A stretch of DNA of 64,000 bases from contig JAMYHL010000041.1 of assembly GCA_025531455.1 (NCBI GenBank), positions 186,001 through 250,000 of the forward strand, given 5' to 3'. Shown in pieces: positions 49,265 to 60,400 of the stretch. The DNA comes from Apiotrichum sp. Y4204 (Eukaryota > Basidiomycota > Tremellomycetes > Trichosporonales > Trichosporonaceae). The position numbers and the translations under genes are program-made. Every line of letters begins with the position of its first letter. Within the stretch, counting starts at the first letter, position 1. Under the pieces are notes generated by a model that saw only the letters and a list, made by a program, of their open reading frames with translations, made no database searches and was not told where the DNA came from.

Positions 49265-51229
49265 ATGTCCGACTCTGGCTCTCGCGACCGCCGCGACCGG
49301 GTCGACGAACACCGCCATCGCCCGCGCCACCATTACCACGGCGAACAGATGCCGACCACCAGAGTCAAACACTCGATGCGCAAGAGCCCATACCTCGTAT
49401 CCCTCTTCTTCCTCCTCGCCGCCACCTCGTTGACACTGCTGAATATCTATGTGCGCTCTTCTTTCTTTTCGCTGTCGGCCTCTGCCTTGCCTTGCATGGC
49501 ATAGCCCCCCGCTGCCCGTCTGACTCCAGGTTGCCGACCTCGTACGAGTCGTAGCGAAGAACCCCGGCCCAACAAACTTCGAGACCAAGTGCGTTACTGT
49601 CACAGTCTCACTCGCACCTGCGCTCGTGTGATTGCTGGGCTCGCCAGCTTTTTCGCCCCGAGTCGTGTGTGCCGAGTTGTGCTTCTCGAACGCCGGCCTT
49701 GGCCCCTGCGTGTTCCCGCTCCATTCCGGCTGACATCGTACAGGTATGGCCTCTATCAGCGGTGTGTGCGCAAGCTGCATGTTCCGGCACTTCTTCAACG
49801 TGCAACCCCCCTGCTCGCCCCGCTCGCAGATGTCACCGACGTCCCGGCATTGAAGCCAACTGGCAAGCCCGGGCGGTGGCAATGCGAGCCGTTCCCGACA
49901 CGGTAAGTGTCATAGTGGCGCAGGTGTGATGGAAGTGTGGAGGGACGCCGAGAGCGACAACGAGGGGACAGATTGACATCAAATACCGTCATCGGTACTG
50001 GCGAGCCAGTGGTGCGAGCCGCTCCGTCCCTGTCCATCACTGTACACTCCATCTGCTCCATGCGCTGCTTATCTCTTTAGCCGGACAAGTCTCCCAGCTT
50101 GTCTGCGCTATCTCTGCGCTAAGATTAGCGGTACGCTCACACTCTCAGGTCAGAATGCGAGCAGTTTGGCGAGGGATTTTGCGTCCTCTGGGACTCGGCG
50201 GGATATACCGCACAGCTGGCGCTCGTTCCCTGCCTCTTCGCGCTGGTATCGCTCCTGTTCATCTTTCTGCACAAGGGTAAGTCCTTGATTCTCCATCCCC
50301 ACTGGTTGGCGTGGGGCAAGAGGTAACCATGCACCTTATCTTTCCGCAGCGCAGATGCGCATTGTCCCCCCTTCACGTCTCATTCGCTGTTGCAGCAGCC
50401 ATTGGGACCGGAGGAAGCAGGGGGGCGGGGCAAGATGTGGCCATGAGGCGGCGAGCCATGAGGCGGGCGGAGTGTCTCAATCGCTACTCTATTCCCATCC
50501 GCCTTTCTTCTCTAAGATTTTATGTGTTGCATCTCTCTAGAGAGCACGGAGTACTGAAGGAGGCGGGGTGGCGCTAATTCTAATTCATATCTCTTGAGTG
50601 TGATGCTGACAGATCCTTCAGGCAAGCGGACGGCCCGTGCACGCGCGCGGAGAAAGCAGTGGAAGCTCATTTCGGGTGCGATGCTTGTTCACTGCGCGCT
50701 GCAGACCCTTTCGATCGTGATAATTCTGCGTGTTTACCACACGGACATGCAGTTTGGGCACGGCGCACATCTTGGTGAGTGGAGAAAGGGAGGGAGAACC
50801 AAGCTAGAGTGTTTGCGGGCGCTGGCTCTGCCTTTTCCATTGAGCCATCGCCGGACACGCCGCCTGTCGTCCCGTCCTCTGACCACTCATTGCAACCACT
50901 GACTCCCAGCCCGCGCCCTCTACTTTGGCGTCGCCTCGGCGCTCACCTCCGCAATCACCTTTGGTTTCCTAACCTTCACCGGCATGGCGGCGCGCCGCGG
51001 TGAACCATGGGCAGCAGGCCGGAGCGCGCGCCAGGCGCGGCGGCACAAGCGCACGCGGTCCGGCCGCGTCATCTCCGTGCCAGAAGGCACGCACATCCCG
51101 CCCGACCAGATCGTGACGGTCGGCGAGGTCGTGGCCGCCGCGAACGAGGTCGACGAGCACTCGGCCCTCCTGAGCGACACGGGCTTTGCGCCCCCGGCCG
51201 GCGGCGGCAAAGTGCGCGCCACGGATTAG
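49265..51229 (+). CDS. Predicted four-helix membrane protein, claudin/Sur7-like topology
   Basis: Six exons (49265-49450, 49530-49588, 49744-49902, 50150-50277, 50622-50774, 50910-51229) total 1005 nt, giving 334 residues. A basic, His-rich N-terminus is followed by helix 1 (YLVSLFFLLAATSLTLLNIY), then a Cys-containing outside loop (YGLYQRC..., WQCEPFPTR, CEQFGEGFCVLWDSAGY). Helices 2-4 follow (LALVPCLFALVSLLFIFL, LISGAMLVHCALQTLSIVIIL, LYFGVASALTSAITFGFLTF), with a basic C-terminal tail. The topology and loop resemble fungal four-helix plasma-membrane proteins, but I cannot name the family with certainty. The intron between exons 4 and 5 is 344 nt, longer than average. Confidence 0.75.
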
Positions 51230-51805
51230 GCGGGCGGCACACAATTGCCTCTCCAACGAAAGAACAGTTTAGTGTAGCTGTATATCATGCTGGTCGCCGT
51301 GTCCCACCTCTCTGCGCGACGCAGTTCCCTCGGCCCCCCCGCCCCCCTGGGCCCCTCGCAGCGCCCAGCCGAGGATGTAGACCCCGTCCCGCCCCGACTT
51401 TACCATTTAATAGATTGTTTGACAGCAGGAATGTGCGAGACGTGTGCGGATATGTCAAAAGCGTCGTGTATACCTACAGCATTGTTGCGAGCACGAGTTT
51501 ATGCGCCACCGACGTGACCTTGCAGGACCGAAACCTTGCAGTTGCTAAGACCAGATGCGCTGCGTGGAAGTCGGCTTGTGCTTTCCATTCGCCCTGAAGC
51601 CTGACCGTCCTGACGTAGTGGGTGGCCATGTTCTGCCCAACTCTAGGAATAAAATGACATCCATCATAAACCGAAAGAGCAAAAAGGAATGCGGAATAAA
51701 TAAATAAAGGTATGAAAGTGGGTGTCACGGCCGGACTTGGCGCAAGATGGCGCTACAGACCTTTGCGGCCAAAGAAGGAGAGATGGCTGTCAAAGTACGT
51801 GCTGC
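51230..51805. other. Intergenic between convergent genes
   Basis: About 575 bases with the 3' ends of two convergent genes. Nothing recognised. Confidence 0.5.
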
Positions 51806-53516
51806 TTAGAGAAGGGCAGCGAAGAGGGCCGCACCGACGGCGACGGCACCAGGGAGGGCAACGGTGGCGGGCGAGCCAGACTTGGGAGTGGTGGAGGGCG
51901 CAGTGGTGTTCTTGGCACCCGAGGCCGCGGTGCCGCTGGCAGAGTGGGAGGCCGAGCCGAGGGGGGTCGAGGTGGCCGTGGGAGCAGTGGTGGGGTTCGC
52001 GGCGGCGGCTCCCGTCTGGGAAGCGGAAGCCGAGCCCGCAGCGGCACCCGAGACGGTGGGAGCACCAGCAGTGGCGGCCGGCTTGTCGGTAGGAGCGTTG
52101 AAGGTGCCGGTAGCGGCCTCACCACCACCAGTAGCGGTCAGGGTGGGAGCGACGTACGCGTCCTGGCCGGTCGGGGACTGGGCAAAGGTGTGGAAGTCCT
52201 GGGCGGCGCCGGTGAAGTTCTGCATGCCACACGACTCGTTGAGCGACTTGAAGTTGGAGCTGCAATGTCAGAACGCAATTTCTCAAACTGTCATAACTCA
52301 CAGGTCGGTCGAGCCGGCATTGTTGTTAGCGGTGTTGCAGGACGCGCAGTTGAAGATGTTGGAGAGGTAACCGCCGTCACACTGGCAGTTGACGTCGTTG
52401 GAGGGGCATGTCTCAAAGGCGCACGCGAACGCGCAGTTCTTCTCCTGGGTCTTGCAGTCCTCGGTAGTGCCCTTGAGGAGGCCGGCACTGGGGGTGTTAG
52501 TGGGAGCACGCAGGTGGTAATGTATCGAAGCACGGGGAGTGGTGCGGTCGCACAGAATGGGGGAACAGTAAGGGGAATCTGAGACGCGCGAGACGCGAGG
52601 CATTCACGCATCATGCTTACTCTCCCTCACACACACGGGAGACGCCTTGAACGCCTCGGGTCACGCAACACCATGTCGCGTATGGAGCAGAAACACGCCA
52701 AGGGACGCGTCCCCGATCCCGTATCCGGGTTACCGCGGATGCACATGGGTCTGTTTCGATCGACTTGGATGCAACCGAAGCACAGATAATGGGATGGTGG
52801 TCACGCATTTCTCACTCATCCGCGGCCCGCATCAACTTCGGGAGTCTAACCACCCTACTCGGTTGAAATGACTTTGGCCGGTACAGGAACAGTGGCAGGC
52901 ACGATCGAAGACAACCAACCAAAAATGGTTCACGATAACGATAACACGACCAAAGATCCAATACTCACAGAGCGGCAGCGTTGTTCGACTCGAGACAGGT
53001 GGCGCAGCCCGCGGCGTCGGAGGGGTAGGCGTTGCAGAAGCAGCTGTACACGAGGGTGCCGATGGTGTACTGCTCGTGGCAGAGGAAGCTGGGAGGTTAG
53101 TGTGGTTCTGGATGAAGGACCGCCGAAACAATGTTTGTGCGGAAAGACATGGGATGGGATTCCATTCGACTTCGGCAAGTGGAGACCAGGAACCATAGCT
53201 CCAAAACTATTGAATCTGGCCTTTGGGATAGAATAGAATGGTCAAAGGCAACACAGTTTAGCACTGTGGTAGAGCTGGGAGGGCCGATCACCACAAGGCG
53301 GCGCACAATCCGCACAGACGGGTGATCACAATCCCTTCCGCCACAGACGCCCTCGTCACTCCCCTCCTCGTCGTCCAGCATGACTTACCTGGTCTCGACA
53401 GTCTGGGCACACTGCTGGGCACAGGCGGAGGGAATGAGCTTCCAGTCGGGGGCGGCCTGGGCGTTGGCAACGGCAACAAAAGCGCCGGCGGCCGCAGCGA
53501 AGATGAGCTTGGACAT
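51806..53516 (-). CDS. Secreted cysteine-rich protein with GPI-anchor signal
   Basis: Four exons (53389-53516, 52969-53088, 52302-52487, 51806-52259) total 888 nt, giving 295 residues. A signal peptide (KLIFAAAAGAFVAVANAQ) leads. Two cysteine-rich modules follow with a shared pattern: an early Cys pair, then C-x-C, then GCATCLESNNA in the first and NCASCNTANNNA in the second. The last 120 residues are Ser/Thr/Ala-rich, ending in a hydrophobic GPI signal (TVALPGAVAVGAALFAALL). It is therefore likely attached to the plasma membrane or cell wall. CFEM-like cysteine spacing is not clear, so no named family is assigned. A 481-nt intron separates the modules. Confidence 0.8.
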
Positions 53517-53682
53517 TGTATTTGTGTTTTGCGGGTGGAAAGAGAGAGGAGAGACGAAAGTTTGTCTGTCGATCAACACGAGATGAGATGAGAGAAAGAA
53601 CAAAGTCAAGATTAACGAGCGTAAGTTGAGATAGCGAGGAAGAGGCTAGAGAGGGATTGTCGCTGGAGGAGAACGGGTCGTG

Positions 53683-53726
53683 AGGGAGGAAGGGGGGGGG
53701 GAGGGGGGGGGGAGGGGAAGGGGGGT
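53683..53726. repeat. G-rich tract (C-rich in the gene sense) upstream of the cysteine-rich gene
   Basis: A 44-base stretch made almost only of G with single A spacers, ending in G6. It lies about 170 bp upstream of the minus-strand ATG at 53516 and could act as a CT-rich promoter element or form a quadruplex. Confidence 0.75.
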
Positions 53727-54378
53727 AGCATGTGCTGCTCCCCCTTCGGCCGTCTCTTTGTATAGCATTGTCTCTCTTTGCAGTAGGGCTGACTGGGCTG
53801 ACTGGGCTGCTGCACTTTGGTCCAATTTAGTAGGTACAAAAGTGGTCTGGTCTCTTCTCAATACGCAGAGGAAGAGGAGACAGAGACGGAGAGAGCGCGA
53901 GAGAGGCAGAGAGGGAGGGACGCCCAAGCCCCGACCTCTGAACAAACAAAGGACGCTAGAAGTCCAAGGCAGCTGGATAGGGCAATTGGCCGTCCCTGCC
54001 CAGCTGCAAGCCCATCCTTCTGTCCATTCTAGTGCGACGACATCCTTTTCATTGATAGCTTGGGCGCTTGGGGATGCAGGTACGAACAGGCGGACAGGTG
54101 CTGGAATGGAAGGGTTTCATGCACTACTGAAGGGCAAAGTGGGGCAACGGGGCACTGGCCCACTGGGGCATATGCTGGGGCATATGGGAGTACGGGGGGA
54201 AGGGGTGACACATGCGCCACGACAGGAGGTAGTATCCCAGACGACGACATCAAAAGGAACGCCACAATTCATAAGTAGAGGGTTTTTTTCATTGGAAACC
54301 TGTAAACCGGTCGCGGTCGATGGGTATGAATGTGACACCTCTGCTAGCTCTGCTCTCATGCATGCACCACCGTGCGCC

Positions 54379-54400
54379 GTGCACGCGTGCACGCGTGCAC
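54379..54400. repeat. 22-bp perfect palindrome of alternating purine-pyrimidine
   Basis: The stretch reads the same on both strands and is three GTGCAC units joined by GCG steps. Such sequence can adopt Z-DNA or a cruciform. Confidence 0.85.
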
Positions 54401-54883
54401 CACACACTACGCATCGCGCACATCGTGTACACCGGGCCGTTGGGTCTAACAGCGAAACGATGCAGCCCCTTCACCTTCTACTACTTCATCTCTCCTTGCC
54501 TTTGCATCACCTGGTCTTAATCTGTGTTGCCGTCTAACGGTGCATGATGTCTCTGAGTATCTGAATCGCTTTGGACCAGGGGATTGCGGATCTACAGCTA
54601 CCGACTATTGCGCAAAGCTGCGGAAAGGAGCTGGACGCTGGGCGGCTCTGTTCGTCCGTTAAGCTTCGGAGCTTGTCCTTCTGGTGGTGCTGGCCACATT
54701 GATTCGTTCCAGGGAGCGCTCTCAATCCTCTTCAAAGGGATGTTAGGCACGGGCTTTACTTCCACTACTACTCTGAAGAGCTCAAAGCTCAAAGCTCGAA
54801 GACTCTTAATATTCTTGCGACTTATGGTCATGGTCCCCTGTAATTATTAAGCTCTTGTGTCGCCCGTGGATCCCTTCTTTTCG

Positions 54884-54912
54884 TTTTTTTTTTTTTTTTT
54901 TTTTTTTTTTTT
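54884..54912. repeat. T29 homopolymer run
   Basis: 29 consecutive T on the plus strand (poly-A on the minus strand), the longest homopolymer noticed in the window. Confidence 0.9.
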
Positions 54913-57430
54913 CTTATTCTGGGCCTGAGACAGAAGCGCAATTCATACAAGTCGTCCTAACGTCAAAGGCCGTTTCGTAGCTTCTGGATCTCTGGCAAGG
55001 CAGCAAATAGAACAGAACATAAACCGAACTTCATAATTTGGTGTTGATGGTTGAGACATTTGTGCACGATCGGGGGTGCCTGAAATGCACCTTGTTAAGC
55101 GTAGAGATGAAGGTTACAAAGGTTCCATCCTGCATCCTGGCGGACAACGGTATGTCGCGACTTTCCTGACTGCACCGAGTCTGTGGCATGTGGCAATGAC
55201 CACGAGGATGCAAATGTTTGCGTGCGACAGTCGCTTACAGTCGTACAGTCGACATGCCTCGCTTCGAGATCTGTAGACGCGTCGCGAACCACAGAATGAT
55301 TGTTGCGTCTCGTATTTTCATGCCTTTGCGATCAAGATCCAGATCCAGTTCGAGATACTTTCTGCAGCTTCAGGTATCCAGATTTCCAGATCTCACACAA
55401 TTACCAGCACACCGGTCTACCACGACTTCATTGTCTTCCATGCCACAAGCCAGCCGGGTGTCTCACACAAGGAGGCGCCACTGCTGTACGGCCATACTTT
55501 GCTCCACCGCCCAGTCGTTTGCATGCCATCTACTGTATATGCCATCAATCTGAAACGACCGGTTACGGTGCTGGATGAAAGCATGTGACCGAGAGTGTAG
55601 TGGGTCGGAGACCGGGAGATCGGAGAAGACTCAAGCGCCGCCACGAGCGTCGCACAAGCGCCACCATAATCCCAGTGCTCTTTGCCTTCTCCTTTGATGG
55701 ACGGTCACAACAACAAAGCGATTGAAGCGCACAGGTGCATATAGCTGCATACCGTGCTTCTCTTACGCGCCGGAATGATTAACGTCATGCCAGGCGGAAT
55801 GCGAGTATACGCCCACCTCAACCAGCAGCAGGACAGCAGGGAGCTGAGGGAGGCTACGCGTTCAAGCTTAGTTTCCATGCAAGCCCTGGCCTCACGGCGC
55901 TGCAACCCTACAACTACACCAGCAGGTATCAAATCCTTCTGTCCTGGAATCTACAGGACCGCCCAGCCGCGCTTCCTGTGGCGCATTGTGGAGGAAGTTT
56001 AGGCTAGGTCGTCGACGGCCTGAGGCCCTGTTGCCCCAAGAACGCGGTTTGTCGCGTCGCGCGTCGAGCGTTGGCTGCATGGGCCTGGAGTCGGCTCCGA
56101 ACGCCCATTGGATGGGCAGCCAGCTGGTATTCGGACATGGAGATCAAAGGGAGGGCAGGGCCAGGTTCTACCAATCGGACTAGATGATGCCTAATGGTAT
56201 GAACGCTCACTGATAACTAGCTTCAAGAAAGGGCCATACAGACCTCTCTAACGACCGTGTGGATGCCAAGACGCACAGTCGCGTCAAAGGTGTCTAGTCA
56301 CTCCGGTTTCCTTGGTCTACCTGTTAGGAATGTTGTACTCATTACAGGCCTCCTTCGAGCGGGGTCAGTCAACGCCCAACGTTCTACCTATCACGACTTT
56401 GCTCGGTTCGCTTTCGAAGCTACAAAGGGAGTTTCCATACGACTCTGCATGGGGCTTTCTGGAGTTCCTCCGAGGGATCGGTACGCCTATGTCACTTCGT
56501 ATATCGCTGGCTGCGCATGGCTACCGTGCTGTAGCAAGACTTAAGACCTGCTAGACCGCATCCAACGCGGTTTTTGTTGCGGATCTGCGGATCTGCGGAA
56601 CTGTGGAACAGTCGAGCTCCTTTGAGGTTCGGGATGAGCGACGGACACCTTCAGCATTCTCCGTCATGAGGACAGCGTCCGCCTAAGTCAATATATCCGC
56701 GGTGTTATGCCAACCGACGGTCATGATCCTTATAGTCACGTGACAACAAAAAGCACGTGTGCATACGGTGTGGGGGCCCGCAGATGGTGCACAGAGCGCG
56801 TGGCGAGGTGATTCATTTGCCGTTCAAATTTTGCTTCCGGTGTCACACCGCACACAGTACGTTGTGTGTGTGTGACGCGTGCGGTGCAATAGTCCGCGGG
56901 GGAAACGGACCGTGGCTCATAGATATAACAAAGCTCTGCTCGCTGGCGTCCTGGCCCCCCCCCCCCATCTCCGAAAAATTGTGTGCCTCTCCACTCGCGT
57001 CCTAATCCTCCCCTATCATATCCTAATATCCCATTCACCATCTCTAATCAGACTTTCATCATATAGGATATTAAGGGAGGGATCACACACTCACACGACG
57101 CGTCGCGCGGTCATATAAAAATCAAATAAACTCTTAAATCCACCACCCCTTCCCTCTCCCTCTCCCCTTCCCCCACCCCCACCAGTGGCCACACGCAATC
57201 TCGGCCTCCACCACTCCACTCCACATTTCTGTGCTGGTGGAGAACAAAAAGGTCACCTTCCAACACAGGCATTGTATCCCCATCACCCTCCTGCAGCCGG
57301 CGACGACAGCCCAAGTCTGTACACAGCAGGCTGAGGAGATAACGGGATACATACCTGCACATCACACCTTTTAACACACGATCACCACATCACATCTCAT
57401 CACACTCCGCACCCTCCACCCTCCACCACA

Positions 57431-60400
57431 ATGTCAAAACTCATCCTCCTCCTCGACACGGGTACCTCGACGCTCGTCCGGCGCACCGCCGCGCGGCAGC
57501 TCGCAGATGTCGCCCTCAAGACGTTCACCTCGCTGCCAGCAGATGACGCGTGGCCCGACGCACTAGAGACAATCGCCAAGCTCATCCCCCTTCTCCGCAG
57601 CCGGAGCTCCGAGACGCGCAACGCAGCAGCACACGCCCTCGGCCTCATCGCCCAAGCACTCCCGGCATGGGAGGGCAGCCCGCCAGACGAACCGTGTCCG
57701 ATCCCAGGCGCGGGCGAGCCGTTTGACGTAATGGCCACGGTCTCGCAATCAGAAGTCCTGCTTGCATCAGCAGGGCGCGAGTACGTTGCGAAACCTGGTC
57801 CTGCCGATCGCGCAAAGCGCCGTAAGGCCATGATGGGCGCTGTGGGACTCGGCGGCGGCCTCGACCTCGGCGGAGATATGGACAAGGTGCTCGACGACGC
57901 GGACGGCGATGGAAACACACCCGCGGCGTCTGCCGGTGCCAGCACGCCACCGACTGGTGCCCCCCCGGCAGATGTTTTCGAGGGCCTGTCGGCACGCCAG
58001 ATCGCGATGCTGAAGCGCAAAAAGGGAAACAATCTCGTCGAGGAGGCGAATAAGATGCGCCGGCTGAACGACAAAGCATCGGGCGGCACGGCGTCAGGCG
58101 GTGGGTCGGGGCCCAACTCGCCACAGACCACACCCAAGGGCACACCGACTGGCACGCCTCCACCTGATGTCAAACCTGATATCAAGTCGGAGCCGGATAT
58201 CAAGTCCGAACCGGAGCAGGTTGTTATCGATCCGGGAAAGAAGGGCGGTGCAGTGGAACCACATGAGACCAAGGCATTGCGACTAGAACCCCAGGGCCAC
58301 TCACCTTGGTCCGCCGTCGTTGTCGAGCTCACAAAGGCGCTCACCGATCCCGCGTGGGAGGCACGCCACGGCGCGGCTATTGGTCTTATGGAGACGGTTC
58401 GCTCGACTGGCGCAACGCTCGGCGCCGGATACCCCGGCTTCCTCACCGCCCTCGCACACGCTCTACTGCACCTCCTCGCCATGGACCGCTTCGGTGACTT
58501 TGTCGGTGACACCGTCATGGCACCAGTTCGTGAAACCGCCGCACAGGCACTCGGCATTCTCTTCAAGTTTGAGAGCGACGTGGAGAAGGCGGACGCGCAC
58601 ACCGCGCTCACAACCATGGTGCAGCAGCCCTGGGCCAAACGTGGCAAGCAGGCGGAAGGCCTACCCCGCTGGGAGCGTTTCTCGTGGGAGCTGCGTCACG
58701 CCGGCCTGCTTGGGTTGAAATACGAGGTCGCGGTGCGAGATCCAGAGACGATTGTGGACGATGTCGTCGCATGCGCCCTTATCGCGCTCCGCGATGCCGA
58801 CGACGATGTCCGTACAGTTGCCGCATCGACCCTTCTCCCAATCACCTCCGCGTTGATGGGACTTGAGCAGCTCGGCTCTATAGTCCAGACCCTATGGGAC
58901 TGCCTTGGCGAAGGCACCGACGAACTCGGCAGCAGTACCGGAGCCGTCATGGACGTACTCGGCGCAATGCTTGCGCACGAGGAGGTCATCGCCCTCATGG
59001 CCGCCAACGAGGACCGCCACGCACTCATCTCGCGCATCTACGCGTTCATCCGCCACCCCATCGCGGCGGTCCGCCTTGCCGTCGCCAAGGCGCTTCTCGT
59101 GCTCGTCACAGTTCCAACTCTCCCCGGGGATTGGATCCGAGCAGACCTGCTGTCTCTTCTCTTCCAGAACCTTGTTCTCGAGGACCGCGTGGAGATCCGC
59201 GAGGTGTCCGCACGCGCACTCGAGGCGGTCTTCGCCAGCACCAATCTTGATGACACTGTGGGTCCCAACATTGAGGACTGGTATGCGATTGTCATGACAC
59301 CCGTCGGCTCCCCACTGGACGAATCGCTGTTTGTTGGTCGCCGTGTGCGCGGACATGATGTCGACAAGGCTATGTTTGCTGGTGACATGAGTCTCATCTC
59401 GACCGATACCGTTCTTGAGACCCGCATCGCGGCAGCCAAGGCGCTCGCCCTGCTGCGGCGGTACAAGCACATGTTTGATGACATCGACCTGATCAAGAAG
59501 TATCTCGGCTCGGCAGGCGCGCACCAGGTCTTCCTCGCCTCGACGATCGTGCAAGAATGGGCACTCATGGCACCAGCCGAAGCCCAGGCGGCCGATCTGG
59601 GCCCGACGCTCATCAGCCTCCTCGCCCCGCGTGCGACGTACGTCGAAATGTCCACGGCCCTGACACGCGTGTACACCGAGGTGCGCGCGCTGTTCACGGC
59701 GTTCACCACCGAGGGCAAGGTCAAGAAGGACCGCATTCCGGAGCTTCCCTCCAAGGTCGACCCGCTTGGCGGCGAAGGTGCCTTCACCCTCGACACGGCC
59801 CGTCGCGCCGTTGGCCCAACCTTCGAGGCGCTTACCGGTCTTCTCCGGGGAGCCGCTGCCAAGGCCGCACTGGCCAACCTCCGCGACCGCCAGCGCAAGG
59901 CTCTTGCCTCCATCGGATACTTTAGTGCCATGAAAGAACGCCTGGATATCCAGGTGGCTGCCAGCGTGGCCGGCGCCCTCATCGCGCTGACCACCATGCC
60001 ACCCAAGGTCGGCCCTGTCGTCAAGGCCGTCATGGACGCGGTCAAGAAGGACGAGTCCGTGCTCCTGCAAGCCCGCGCAGCAGAGAGCGTCGGCGCATTC
60101 ATTGCGTACTGCGCATCGCCCCAGTTCACCGCCCCCGTTAACCCAACGGAAAAGGTGATCAGCAACCTGTTCGCGTTCCTCAACTCGGACGTGTCTGTCA
60201 CCCCAGTCTTCACCACCAGCACCGACGGCATTCTGTCGCTCAAAGACACCCCTGCCGCTACCTCTGTCACTCGCCGCGGTGGCGTGCAGGTGCTCGAGGA
60301 GTCGGAGAAGCAGATCGCCGCGAGGGTTACCCGCCGCGGCGCGCTTGCTGCCCTCGGCGCCACTGCCCGCCGCTTTGGCGCGACTCTCCTCGATGCGCTT

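Larger units (their letters stand above)
53517..57430. other. Second long gene-poor stretch, partly low in GC
   Basis: About 3.9 kb without a recognisable gene. It includes a G-rich tract (53683-53726), an alternating purine-pyrimidine palindrome (54379-54400), a 29-base T run (54884-54912) and a block at about 54.5-56.7 kb with base composition closer to even than the surrounding genes. Small frames such as 56312-56554 (80 codons) match nothing I recognise. A decayed mobile element is possible but not shown. The final 300 bases are CT-rich MOT1 leader, with a TATA-like atataaaa at 57113-57120. Confidence 0.45.

Noticed and set aside
55076..56554. Short frames in the 54.5-56.7 kb block as transposase remnants
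   Set aside because: None shows a recognisable transposase or reverse-transcriptase motif; kept only as an open question.
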